The notes below the pieces were generated by a model. It was not told where the DNA came from. It made no database searches and saw nothing but the letters and a program-made list of their open reading frames with translations. A DNA stretch of 64,000 nucleotides, taken from positions 1 through 64,000 of the forward strand of contig NZ_JAOEFX010000003.1 in assembly GCF_025421775.1 (NCBI RefSeq), in the 5' to 3' direction. Source of the stretch: Paenarthrobacter aurescens (GTDB taxonomy: Bacteria > Actinomycetota > Actinomycetes > Actinomycetales > Micrococcaceae). A program made the position numbers and the translations under genes. Below, piece by piece: positions 54,815 through 63,699 of the stretch. Numbering within the stretch: position 1 is the first letter of the stretch; every line of letters begins with the position of its first letter.

Positions 54815-55654
54815 TTAGGGTGCTGGCTGCTTGACGATATAGGGCACTACGGTGCCACATTCATACGCTGGCTCACTAGCGCTGACGAGCACCCCGAGAT
54901 TCGGGTGCTGTGGACATTTGAATCGTCGGTAATCGCCTCCGTCATATCCAACGAGAAAGGTCTCCGGGTTGGCCAAGGCCTCCTCAATTGCCGGCCAATC
55001 CGCCTCAGCAACCCCAGCCATCCCGGCTGTCCATTGGCCGCCAGGAGAGCCCTTATAAGCCTTCAACTCAGTCGTACCGCTTGGAGGCGTTGGCACATCG
55101 GCGTAACCGAAGCCCATCATGATCGCGCATGGTTTAACCGTCTTTTCGTAGCCCTTTTGTGCGTAGGCACATACAGGGCTATCTGCTTTCCACATAGCAC
55201 TTACGAAGAACTTCGGTCTGGCTATGGCAGGAGCCAAACCTTCCGTGCTCTTGAAAGTGATGGTCCGTCCCGGAGTGGTGTTCACGAAGAAAAGACTCAA
55301 GTTGAGCTCGAATTTGGCACTCATGTAACCAGGTTTGTCGTCAGCGACCGTTGCACCCAAGGAAGTCGTCACAATATTTGCGTTGAGATCAAACGTGTAG
55401 CCGTCGGCATCTTTCAGGTGGGCGATGAATTGCCCGCTGGGTCCCCTTGATGTGACTGGTGCCGAGCTCGTAGTCAGGGTGGGCGTTGGGTCCGGAGCCG
55501 TGGAAGGCCTAGGGGTAACCGCTTGTGAAGATGCTACCGAGCTACTAGAAGGGGCAGCGGCGGGGTCCTGCGCACACGAAGCAAGTGAGGTCAAGGCGAG
55601 AGTCACGACGGCGATCCTTGTGAAAGTACTTCGATATTTCACATTTTCTCCCAA
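54815..55654 (-). CDS. Putative lipoprotein (accessory region)
   Basis: A 279-residue protein with a lipobox (LASC, Cys27) and a Ser/Pro/Thr linker. The mature part has paired cysteines and no recognised domain (VYCAYAQKGYEK, GGDYRRFKCPQHPN). It is probably anchored to the outer face of the membrane. Last intact gene of its part of the island. Confidence 0.65.
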   Translation of the reverse strand: MGENVKYRSTFTRIAVVTLALTSLASCAQDPAAAPSSSSVASSQAVTPRPSTAPDPTPTLTTSSAPVTSRGPSGQFIAHLKDADGYTFDLNANIVTTSLGATVADDKPGYMSAKFELNLSLFFVNTTPGRTITFKSTEGLAPAIARPKFFVSAMWKADSPVCAYAQKGYEKTVKPCAIMMGFGYADVPTPPSGTTELKAYKGSPGGQWTAGMAGVAEADWPAIEEALANPETFLVGYDGGDYRRFKCPQHPNLGVLVSASEPAYECGTVVPYIVKQPAP

Positions 55655-55829
55655 TGGTTGCGCGGCAGCATTCCGCGTGTGGCCACACCGTAATACAGGC
55701 CCCCCGCAAAGAACAGTCGTTGAGACCTGGCAAAGATACGTCGGACTCGGGATTGGAACGAGGCTCTAGCGCGAAGGCGCCTCTATCTGGCCGCTGCACT
55801 GCGGTGGAAGCTGCATCGCGAGAACCCTT

Positions 55830-56059
55830 GTTGCTGCCGTTGATCGTTCTCATCGGTAGCGTTGGAAGGCGGGAAAGTGCCGAACGACGGGCTGGCTATA
55901 CAACCCAAAGACTTAAATACAAGGAATTGGAACAGCGAGATCCAGACCTCGGACACGTTATCCGCCCGCCCTGGCGAGCAGTACCTTTCCAGGGAAGAGT
56001 TCCTTCAGATAGTTGAGAACGCAAAGACTACGGCGGCACGCTTGGATACCAGGTCCTAG
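55830..56059 (+). pseudogene. Decayed paralogue of the AGYTT-tail membrane protein
   Basis: In one frame the residues LIVLIGSVG, RRAGYTTQRL, LEQRDPDLGHVIR match the tail of the protein at 51557-52006. After VIRPP the match continues in another frame as GEQYLSREEFLQIVENAK up to a stop at 56057-56059. A frameshift thus breaks the gene, and the N-terminal membrane part is missing or unrecognisable. Confidence 0.75.
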
Positions 56060-56157
56060 AGGTGCAAAGCACGGGCACTAACTCCGCCCGTAAGCCGGTC
56101 GATCACCGTGCCCGGGAATCCCGCCGTCACGTTGCGCGCGCTTGCTGGCCAAGGCCA

Positions 56158-56211
56158 TGTACGTAAGACCCGCACGATGAAATGCACGGTGACGGGGGGA
56201 TTACTGCAACC
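56158..56211. repeat. 54-bp direct repeat, copy 2
   Basis: Partner of 49651-49704, 44/54 identical, directly upstream of the resolvase remnant. Contains GCACGATGAAATGCACGG, a near-palindromic motif, consistent with a res-type site. Confidence 0.75.
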
Positions 56212-56220
56212 ACGTTTTAT

Positions 56221-56444
56221 ATGACCCGAATGAAGATCGGCTATGCCCGGGCCTCGACGAACGAGCAGGACCTTACTGCCCAACGAAACGCCCTCCTTAC
56301 CCTTGGCGTTGAGGAAAAGCAGATCCTCGTCGATCACCGACTGACAGGAACGAACAGGGTGCGCCCGGGCCCCCGCGAAGCAATAGCAGTCTGCCGGCCC
56401 GAGATACGCTCGTGGTGACCAAGCTCGACCGGCTCTCTATCTAA
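56221..56444 (+). pseudogene. Serine recombinase (resolvase) remnant
   Basis: Starts MKIGYARASTNEQDLTAQR, the N-terminal catalytic region of Tn3-type resolvases with the active Ser in RAST, and continues to GTNRVRPGPREA. A frameshift near 56400 puts the next conserved segment, DTLVVTKLDRLS, in another frame, and a stop follows. The DNA-binding domain is absent. It marks past insertion of a mobile element. Confidence 0.8.
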
Positions 56445-56580
56445 TGCCAGGGACATTGCCGGTGCCTGACGGCTAGGGGACTCCTGACATTCTCATGTCG
56501 CACTCATCTGCACTGCTGCCGGAAATCCGCGGGATCGAGGGCGGACGACTTTTGAAAATGGCAGCAGCGCTGGTTCGCTG

Positions 56581-56781
56581 TCAGGCGGCCCTGCGTGCCG
56601 CCGTCGAACGATCCACTACCAATCCGGTCGCTGCGTTTTCGCGGACGGCTTTGATGCCTGCAATGACACCTTCAAGGTGTCTGAACGTCGGTGATTCGGC
56701 CACGACGGTTCCGTCGGCCGCGGTCAGGCGGAACCGGTACGTTTCATCGTTGTCCTTAAGAATTTCAAACCTGCCAGCCAT
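56581..56781 (-). CDS. YegP/DUF1508-family small protein
   Basis: A 66-residue protein: AGRFEILKDNDETYRFRLTAADG then VVAESPTFR and HLEGVIAGIKAVRENA, the DUF1508 fold with unknown function. GGGGGAGC precedes the ATG by five bases. Between the resolvase remnant and the polymerase gene. Confidence 0.8.
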   Translation of the reverse strand: MAGRFEILKDNDETYRFRLTAADGTVVAESPTFRHLEGVIAGIKAVRENAATGLVVDRSTAARRAA

Positions 56782-56952
56782 TGATGCTCCCCCTTGATGC
56801 TTCCTTGCACACATATGTGGACCAGCAAAGTATCCACATAGTGAAAGTAGCCAGAACCGGGGGAGAACAAAAGTTACTTGGCGGTACCGGTCCTTCGGCC
56901 TCATATGGCGAGATATGACTGGATAGTCCACGAGGTTGTGGGTACTGTGCGG

Positions 56953-58653
56953 CTACTTCGCCTTGTCGTAGGACTCGACGACGGCGACACTCACAGGGAA
57001 TTCGACCGGGATAGGTCCGAACATCAGCTCTTTCGCTGCGGTCGCCGCCTCCTCGATGGCCCGGATGCATACGTCCACGGCGTTATCAGGCGCGTGAACC
57101 ATGACTTCGTCGTGCAGGAAGAAGACGAGTTCCCCGGCCGGTGAACCTGCCGCGCGCAAGGCCCTCAGCCGCCGTCGTAATTCCGCCAGCCAGCACGCCG
57201 CCCACTCAGCTGCCGAGCCCTGGACAACGAAGTTACGGGTAAAGCGGCCACGGGACCGGGCCAGGTTGTCGGCGCGACGCTGTTCCTCGGCGGTGGTGGA
57301 TTGCTGGCTCCGCAGCCAGCCGGCCGACGGCGGCGGGCTGCTTCGGCCCAGCCGCGTAGTCACGGTTCGCCCCGCTTCGCCCTCCCGGGCTGCCTGCTCC
57401 ACGAACCCGACGGCGCGTGGATATGTGCGCGTGAGCTGCGGCATGAGCCGGCCCGATTCGCCGGTGGTGGCACCGTAAATGGCGCCGAGCAGCGCGATCT
57501 TTGCCTTCGCCCGATCCCCACCAAAACCTTGTGCCGCAATGCCTGCGTAGAGGTCCTTGTCGCGCGCAGCCTCCGCCATCTTGGTGTCCTGGGCCAAGGC
57601 CACCAGCACCCGCGGTTCCAGCTGCGAAGCATCGGCGACGATGAGCTTGTGGCCCGGGTTGGCATGGACCGCGGCCCGGATGTTGCGTGGGATCTGCAGG
57701 GCACCGCCGCCACGTGAGGCCCAGCGACCCGACACCACGCCGCCCACGACGTACTCCGGGTGGAATCGCCCGTCCCGAACCCACGCATCCAGCCAGGCCC
57801 AGCCGTTGGCGGTGTGCAGCCGGGACAGTTTCTTGTAGGCGAGCAGCGGCTGGATGGCCGGATGCTTCGATTCCTGGAGCTCCCATTGCCGCGTGCTCTT
57901 CACCTCGATCCCGTTCCGGTGCAGGGCCCGCATGAGGTCCTGCGGGGAGTCCGGGTTCAAGCCGGGCGAGTTGAGGATGTTACGGAGCTCGGTGCAGAGC
58001 GCTTCGAGCGCCGGGGGCCTGTGTCCCAGAGGCGGCCGCGGGCCCAGGACATCGGCAAGGATCTGCTGGTGCAGCTCTTCCCGCCACGGGACGCCGGCGT
58101 GTTGCATCTCGACGGCGATGATCGCGCAGGCTGATTCTGCAGCCAGCAGCAGTTGAAGGCGCTGCCTTCGCTGCCCATCCGTGGAAACCTGGACCACCGC
58201 ATGCTGTTGGGCCGCGAACTCCTCCTTCAACTCAGCCAGTCCCGCTTTGGGATTTGACGGGGCCAAGTCCTCGAAGAGAGCGCCTTGGTCCGCGGGAGGC
58301 GGCGGGGGCTGAAGGGACCGGGGTGGTGTTGAGTCGTCGTCCTGGGTGAGCTTGACCGCGTGCTTGGCATAGTCTGTGTGCGCGGTGAATTCCGAGTGTG
58401 CAAGGATGGCCCCGCACAGAGCGAGGTCATGGCAGCGCTCAAGTTCTATGCCGTGCGTCAGCAATTCCGGGTACCAGTCCTGAGCGCGATGCCACACCCA
58501 GCGTGGCCGCTGGGCTTCGAATTCACGCACGACGCCGGGCAACTCACCCCGCGTCACGACGCGCGCGTCGGCGGTGGCCTTTCCAGTGGGGGAGATCCGC
58601 TGTATGGCTGCACCTTCCGGGTGGGCGGCGAGCAGCAAATACATGGTGTCCAT
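56953..58653 (-). CDS. PolA-like DNA polymerase (bifunctional 3'-5' exonuclease/polymerase family)
   Basis: A 566-residue family-A polymerase without a 5'-3' exonuclease domain, as annotated in many actinobacteria. Motif A is VADASQLEPRVL with catalytic Asp, motif B lies in KAKIALLGAIYG where the usual Phe is Leu, and motif C is LHDEVMV with the second catalytic Asp. The N-terminal exonuclease domain shows no DxE/DYD-type carboxylates, so proofreading is probably lost. Function is unknown; divergent from the pilus locus. Confidence 0.8.
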   Translation of the reverse strand: MDTMYLLLAAHPEGAAIQRISPTGKATADARVVTRGELPGVVREFEAQRPRWVWHRAQDWYPELLTHGIELERCHDLALCGAILAHSEFTAHTDYAKHAVKLTQDDDSTPPRSLQPPPPPADQGALFEDLAPSNPKAGLAELKEEFAAQQHAVVQVSTDGQRRQRLQLLLAAESACAIIAVEMQHAGVPWREELHQQILADVLGPRPPLGHRPPALEALCTELRNILNSPGLNPDSPQDLMRALHRNGIEVKSTRQWELQESKHPAIQPLLAYKKLSRLHTANGWAWLDAWVRDGRFHPEYVVGGVVSGRWASRGGGALQIPRNIRAAVHANPGHKLIVADASQLEPRVLVALAQDTKMAEAARDKDLYAGIAAQGFGGDRAKAKIALLGAIYGATTGESGRLMPQLTRTYPRAVGFVEQAAREGEAGRTVTTRLGRSSPPPSAGWLRSQQSTTAEEQRRADNLARSRGRFTRNFVVQGSAAEWAACWLAELRRRLRALRAAGSPAGELVFFLHDEVMVHAPDNAVDVCIRAIEEAATAAKELMFGPIPVEFPVSVAVVESYDKAK

Positions 58654-58825
58654 TCTGCCCTGTGCGAGGGGGCTGCGGTGCGCAAGCCGCCGGTAGCGTG
58701 GCTGCGGATGAGCTGGACGCGGCGATGGCGCAACCCGTCCTCCACAGGCTCCGACTATGTCCGGTTATGCACATAGGAGATTTCGTCACTTATCCCGGTT
58801 CCACGACTCAACCATTGTTGGTGCC

Positions 58826-59944
58826 ATGAGCAAGCGAGATCGTCGGCACAGGCAGACCAGCAGACAAGCAGTAGAACCGGAGATGGACCGGTCCTGGGTT
58901 CCACACGATGTTGCCGGGATACTGCTCGTCTCAAGGGACCCGTACCTTCAGGAAGAGGCCAAACGGATCGTCGCCGCTGCGGGAGGGAGGCTCTCAACGG
59001 TCGCGGACGTGGCCGAGGCCGTTCACGGATGGGACAGCGCCGACGTTGTCTTGGTGGGAAGCGATGTCCGTGAACTGCCGCCGCGGAGACGTGCGCCTAC
59101 GGTGCTGCTGGGCAGGGCTTCCGAAGGGGACGGGCTGTGGAGGCTGGCCGCTGCCCACGGAGCCGAACGGGTAGCCGTTCTTCCGGAGGCGGCGGCGTGG
59201 TTGGCCGAACACCTCAGCATGTCAGGTTCTCCTGAGCCCGGAGGCGTGGTGGTGGGGATTATCGGTGGCTGTGGTGGGGCCGGTGCTACCACCACTGCGA
59301 TCTGGTTGGCACAGGCAGCGGCTGACCACGGCGTAAGCACCATGCTCATTGATGGCGATCCTCTGGGTGGCGGCCTTGAACTGGCCGTATCGGCTGAGGA
59401 CATCCCCGGCCTCCGATGGCCGGACTTCACAGAAACGCGGGGCAGCTTGGACCCCGCCCAGTTCCGGGACTCTCTGCCTGTGGCCGGCGGCTTCGCCTAC
59501 CTGTCATGGCCTGGAACACGTGAACCGTTCCAGGCTCCCGATGCCGGGGCCATGGCTGCAGTGATGGACGCAGCACGCCGGAGCTTTGAGCTCATCCTGG
59601 TGGATATCGGGCGGAGTGGAGAGGCTGCGAGGACCCTTGCCTGGGATTGCGACCGGATCTTGCTGCTTGTCACCGCCCACCTCAAAGCCGCAGTGGCGGC
59701 CGGGCGCATCTTGAACGAGCTGCCACCCATGGACGCGGGACTCGTGGTCCGTGGGAGCAATGCCTCATCCGTGGACGCTGGGGTGATTGCCGAGTCACTG
59801 GGACTGCCGCTGTTAGGCGTTCTCCCTGAAGTACGGGGTGTGGCGGCCGGCACTGAATTGGGGCGCTTACTTGAGCTCGGCCGTCGCAAGCCAGTGAACC
59901 GCTTTGCCATGTCCGTGCTGGAACTCAAAGGGGCCATCCAATGA
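58826..59944 (+). CDS. ssd: Ssd/CpaE-like septum-site/pilus protein
   Basis: A 372-residue MinD/ParA-type ATPase relative, first gene of the tad locus. The N-terminal receiver-like domain (about 25-125) precedes a P-loop-like segment GGCGGAGATTTA, which lacks the Lys of Walker A, as in Ssd of mycobacteria, and a Walker-B-like LILVDIGRSG. Ssd proteins affect septum placement and pilus localisation. ATG at 58826 is preferred over earlier starts. Stop overlaps the tadA start (ATGA). Confidence 0.82.
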   Translation: MSKRDRRHRQTSRQAVEPEMDRSWVPHDVAGILLVSRDPYLQEEAKRIVAAAGGRLSTVADVAEAVHGWDSADVVLVGSDVRELPPRRRAPTVLLGRASEGDGLWRLAAAHGAERVAVLPEAAAWLAEHLSMSGSPEPGGVVVGIIGGCGGAGATTTAIWLAQAAADHGVSTMLIDGDPLGGGLELAVSAEDIPGLRWPDFTETRGSLDPAQFRDSLPVAGGFAYLSWPGTREPFQAPDAGAMAAVMDAARRSFELILVDIGRSGEAARTLAWDCDRILLLVTAHLKAAVAAGRILNELPPMDAGLVVRGSNASSVDAGVIAESLGLPLLGVLPEVRGVAAGTELGRLLELGRRKPVNRFAMSVLELKGAIQ

Positions 59945-61278
59945 ACCCGTTCGCCGAGGGCGCCAGACGCAGGCAGGGCCGAAAACTCGACTCCCTGCTT
60001 CTTGAGACAGTGCGGGAGTCAGTGCTCGCGGGCAGCGGACCCGTAACACCGTCAACCGTCGCAGCAGCAGTACAGGCAAGTGGCAGGCTCTTGGGCACCG
60101 CAGGAGCATTGGAGGCTGCCGAATCGATCAACGCAGAGCTCAACGGCCTGGGACCGCTGCAGCAACTCGCCCAGGATTCCGCCGTGACTGACATCTTCGT
60201 CAACGGCCCGGAATCCGTCTGGTTGGACCGTGGGCGGGGTTTGGAACGATCATCGGTTCACTTCGAGACTGAACAACAGATCAGGTCCCTGGCTGCCCGG
60301 TTGGTTGCAGCCGGGGGCCGACGATTGGATGACGGCTCTCCCTGCGTGGACGTCCGGCTCAAGGGTGGCTACCGGGTACACGCGGTCCTCGCACCCATAT
60401 CGACAACAGGGACTTTGCTGTCGATCCGAATCCGCCGCGAAAGCGTGTTTACGCTGGGGGAATTGAGGGAACGCGGCATGTTTTCCGAGCAGGTCGAGTT
60501 GGTCCTTCGGTCCATCATGGCGCAAAAGCTGAGTTTCCTGATCAGCGGTGCAACGGGTTCGGGAAAGACAACCCTGCTGTCCACCATGCTGGGGCTGAGC
60601 CACCCCACGGAGCGATTGGTCTTGATAGAGGACGCCGCCGAGCTCAACCCTGTCCACCCCCACGTGGTCACACTCGAATCGCGTCACGGGAATCTGGAGG
60701 GCGGAGGTGCACTGGACCTCGGTGAATTGGTTCGTCAGGCATTGCGCATGCGGCCTGACCGGCTGATTGTCGGAGAATGCCGGGGCGCCGAAGTCCGGGA
60801 ATTGCTGACTGCACTCAATACGGGTCACACGGGAGGCGGTGGGACAATCCACGCCAATACAGCTGAGGCAGTGCCAGCACGGTTGGTGGCCCTCGGCGCG
60901 CTCGCGGGTCTGAATGCTGAAGCCGTACGGTTACAGGTTTCAAGCGCCCTGGACGTCGTGATTCACGTGGACCGCACCCAGTCCGGCCGGAAAGTGGCTT
61001 CCGTCGGCGTGCTGGCCGACACCCGGGAAGGCCAGAAAGTGGTGTCCGCCCTCACCTGGCATCCTTCAGGAATGACGCAAGGACCGGCATGGCCCGAACT
61101 CGCCGCGCGGCTATCCCTGCCTTGCTCTGCCGGGGACGGCTGGCCCCAGCAGAACGGGCTGCCGGGAATGGACCCCACACTTGTCGCCGGGCCGGAAGAC
61201 CTCCGGTCACGTGGCACACGGTCAACAGACATCGGCTCACCAGCTGTGGCGGCACCAGGCAGAGGGGCCGGTACATGA
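59941..61278 (+). CDS. tadA: Tad secretion ATPase
   Basis: A 445-residue type II/IV secretion ATPase (CpaF). Walker A is SGATGSGKTT, the Asp box LIEDAAELN, Walker B RLIVGECRGAEV, and the His box GGTIHANTAEA. It powers pilin assembly in the cytoplasm. The last 60 residues are non-conserved. Stop overlaps the tadB start (ATGA). Confidence 0.92.
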   Translation: MNPFAEGARRRQGRKLDSLLLETVRESVLAGSGPVTPSTVAAAVQASGRLLGTAGALEAAESINAELNGLGPLQQLAQDSAVTDIFVNGPESVWLDRGRGLERSSVHFETEQQIRSLAARLVAAGGRRLDDGSPCVDVRLKGGYRVHAVLAPISTTGTLLSIRIRRESVFTLGELRERGMFSEQVELVLRSIMAQKLSFLISGATGSGKTTLLSTMLGLSHPTERLVLIEDAAELNPVHPHVVTLESRHGNLEGGGALDLGELVRQALRMRPDRLIVGECRGAEVRELLTALNTGHTGGGGTIHANTAEAVPARLVALGALAGLNAEAVRLQVSSALDVVIHVDRTQSGRKVASVGVLADTREGQKVVSALTWHPSGMTQGPAWPELAARLSLPCSAGDGWPQQNGLPGMDPTLVAGPEDLRSRGTRSTDIGSPAVAAPGRGAGT

Positions 61279-62072
61279 TCGGCGCCCTTGTCTTCGTGGC
61301 CGCGCTGGCGGTCTGGCTGCAGCTCGGGGGCCACCGCGCCGATGGCCGACGACTGCGGAGGAGCCTGGGAGAGCCGGCAGCCGGGCTTCGGAGCCCTGCT
61401 GCCCGTGCGGGGTTGTGGTTCGGTCACCGCCTTCGGCGAAGACGGACAGAACCGTTGACGCTAGTGGTGCTGGTGCAACAGCTCGCGGCGCTCCTTCGCG
61501 GTGGCCGGGGGTCCGCCAGATTGTGGGAAGAGCTTTGGCTTGTTCACGCTGCCAGGTCTGGCGTGGATGGTGCCCCGGGCTGGGCAGCAGAACCGGGGAC
61601 CACGGGACTTTCCGTCGAGTCGATGCTGGTATTGGCCGCGGCCCGGGCGGCATCCAGGGTCGGAAATTCACCGGCTGAAGCTATACGCGCTACGGCTGTA
61701 AAGGCCTATCCCCGGCGAGGAAGTACTGAGCGCCGAGTATGGATGGAGATGGCGGCCTGCTTGGATGTGGCGGAAATCAGCGGCTGTCCGCTTGCCGACC
61801 TTCTCACCCGATTCGCAGCCCAACTGGAAGCTGAAGAAGACGCTGAAGCCGCGCGGCAGACGGCGCTCGCCGGACCAAAAGCCACCGTTCGACTGTTGTC
61901 ATGGCTGCCGGTCTTTGGGCTTGTGTTGGGCATGGCATTGGGGGTGGACCCGCTGGGAATCTTGATGGGCAACTTCCTGGGTGTTGCCACCTTCGCCGCC
62001 GGGATCCTGCTGACGGTGGCTGGCCGCGTCTGGTCCTCAAAGTTGGTGGCATCTGCGGCCGGAGCCATGTAA
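61275..62072 (+). CDS. tadB: Tad inner-membrane protein TadB
   Basis: A 265-residue T2SF-type protein with an N-terminal membrane segment, a helical cytoplasmic region (WMEMAACLDVAEISGCPLADLL) and a C-terminal pair of membrane segments. Forms the membrane platform with TadC. ATG overlaps the tadA stop, and its own stop overlaps tadC (TAATG). Confidence 0.88.
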   Translation: MIGALVFVAALAVWLQLGGHRADGRRLRRSLGEPAAGLRSPAARAGLWFGHRLRRRRTEPLTLVVLVQQLAALLRGGRGSARLWEELWLVHAARSGVDGAPGWAAEPGTTGLSVESMLVLAAARAASRVGNSPAEAIRATAVKAYPRRGSTERRVWMEMAACLDVAEISGCPLADLLTRFAAQLEAEEDAEAARQTALAGPKATVRLLSWLPVFGLVLGMALGVDPLGILMGNFLGVATFAAGILLTVAGRVWSSKLVASAAGAM

Positions 62073-62704
62073 TGCCTGGAGCCCCGGTTCTGTTGCTGAT
62101 CGCGGTCATGGCCATCGCAGCATTCGTCTGTTTCGCCTTGCCAACGCGGACGAGGTCGCAGTTGTTGGCCCGAAACATGGGCACCAGGGTATTGACGGAA
62201 TCCTTCAGCCCGGGCAGTCCAAGCGCCTTGGCCGGCGTCGATGCCCTGCCCGGGCATGACGCATCCTCCGAGGGACTGCGCGATACGGCAATGATGCTGG
62301 AGTTGGTTGCCTCCATGCTCGACGCTGGAGCCGGAATCGGGCGTGCACTGGAACTCATTTGCAGGTGCGCCTCACCCCCCATCAGGCAATCCCTCAGACC
62401 TGTTGTTGCCGCGCTTGCCTTGGGCGCCGACTGGGAAACTGCCTGGCGGACTCCCATCAAGCACACTGCCGAAGTGGTCCGGCTCAAGGAAGCCCTGGCC
62501 TTCGCGGCGCTGACAGGTGCGCCATCGGCATCCATCCTTTACGCACAGGCCGCCAGGGAGCGGCGGGAGCAGTTCCGGGCCGCTGAGAAGCGGGCGGCTG
62601 CCTTGGGCGTGAAACTCGTCGTTCCCTTGGGGCTGTGCTCCCTGCCTGCCTTCATATGCCTGGGCATCGTCCCCGTCCTGATCGCGATGCTGCCGTCAGG
62701 TTGA
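62072..62704 (+). CDS. tadC: Tad inner-membrane protein TadC
   Basis: A 210-residue T2SF-domain protein paralogous to TadB, with hydrophobic ends and the cytoplasmic segment MMLELVASMLDAGAGIGRALELI. Its start overlaps the tadB stop. The Flp-like pilin follows 150 bp later, so expression may be partly separate. Confidence 0.88.
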   Translation: MPGAPVLLLIAVMAIAAFVCFALPTRTRSQLLARNMGTRVLTESFSPGSPSALAGVDALPGHDASSEGLRDTAMMLELVASMLDAGAGIGRALELICRCASPPIRQSLRPVVAALALGADWETAWRTPIKHTAEVVRLKEALAFAALTGAPSASILYAQAARERREQFRAAEKRAAALGVKLVVPLGLCSLPAFICLGIVPVLIAMLPSG

Positions 62705-62854
62705 GGTGCGGGTACTGCACCACTGTCCCTCCACATCCAGCTCACTGCGTGGGTTTATCCACTTGGGGGGATCCCCTCCTTCCGGGCCACATCCAGCCAC
62801 GGAAGAGTCGAATCAGTCGGCGGACCCGCTGGCACATCTTGAAAGGAACCCATC

Positions 62855-63274
62855 GTGAAAACACTGTCAATTACGCTTCCCGGCCTTATTGGTGACCTGC
62901 CCGGGGGGCGGCCGGCGCCCCACGAAGTCCCGGCGGCGCATACCGGGGAACCGGCGACAACCCAGCAGTACGAGCTCTCCGAGTACGAGCTTGAACACAA
63001 CGACCTTGAGCGATTCGATGGTGAGGACGAAACCGGGCAGTTCGAACTGGGGTTCGATGACCTTGAGGAGTTCGACGACGGGCGACTTGAGGAGGGTGGT
63101 TTCCGGGCAAGAGCAAGGCTGATGGGGTCCGAGATCGGCATGGCTACCGCCGAGTACGCCATCGCTACCCTTGCCGCCGTAGGTCTTGCGGGCTTGTTGG
63201 TGGTTATTCTTCGGAGCGAGGAGGTTCGTGGCTTCCTCCTGAACCTGATCCGCACCGCACTGTCCTTGCCATGA
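62855..63274 (+). CDS. Flp-like prepilin (DUF4244) with a 95-residue acidic leader
   Basis: A 139-residue protein. The C-terminal part GMATAEYAIATLAAVGLAGLL is the Flp/DUF4244 pilin type with the Flp cleavage motif G95|MATAEY (Glu +5, Tyr +6), giving a mature pilin of 44 residues. The leader is 95 residues, far longer than the usual 10-30, and residues 40-80 are unusually acidic (19 of 41 Asp/Glu) with repeated EL/YEL units. A fold or chaperone-like role of the leader is a guess. Start ATG at 62855; GAAAGGAACC precedes it. Overlaps the TadE-like gene (ATGA). Confidence 0.8.
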   Translation: MKTLSITLPGLIGDLPGGRPAPHEVPAAHTGEPATTQQYELSEYELEHNDLERFDGEDETGQFELGFDDLEEFDDGRLEEGGFRARARLMGSEIGMATAEYAIATLAAVGLAGLLVVILRSEEVRGFLLNLIRTALSLP

Positions 63275-63699
63275 CGCAGGTGCTGCCTGCCGGCGGGGGG
63301 CCATCGCGAAGCCAGGAGAACCAGGTGGAGGAAATGGGTGCCGTCACCGCCGAGTTCGCGATTGCGTTACCGGCTGTGGTGTTGCTCCTGGCGTTCCTGC
63401 TGGCAGGCGGTGCTGCAGGGATTACCCAACTGCGGTTGGAGGAAGCAGCGCGGGCGGGGGCGCGGGCATCGGCCCGAGGGGAGACAGCAGCCTCGGTGGA
63501 AGGAATTGTCAGGAGGCTTGGAGGGGAAGGCGTCAGTTCGTCGCTGATCGACGACGGCGCTTGGCTCACCGTGACGGCCTCCTCGCCCGTAGGAGGAGCC
63601 TTGGGGCACTTGATTCCCTGGAAGCTCTCAGCGTCGGCTTCCGCCCCCGCAGAATCAGCCAGCGCAGAATCAGCAAGCGCAGGGTCGGGCGTCCCGTGA
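63271..63699 (+). CDS. TadE-like pseudopilin
   Basis: A 142-residue TadE-family protein. A leader ending EEMG is followed by AVTAEFAIALPAVVLL (Glu at +5), the pseudopilin processing site, and a membrane helix. The C terminus has a SASAPAESASAES repeat. Operonic: overlaps the pilin stop and the next start (TGATG). Confidence 0.85.
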   Translation: MTQVLPAGGGPSRSQENQVEEMGAVTAEFAIALPAVVLLLAFLLAGGAAGITQLRLEEAARAGARASARGETAASVEGIVRRLGGEGVSSSLIDDGAWLTVTASSPVGGALGHLIPWKLSASASAPAESASAESASAGSGVP

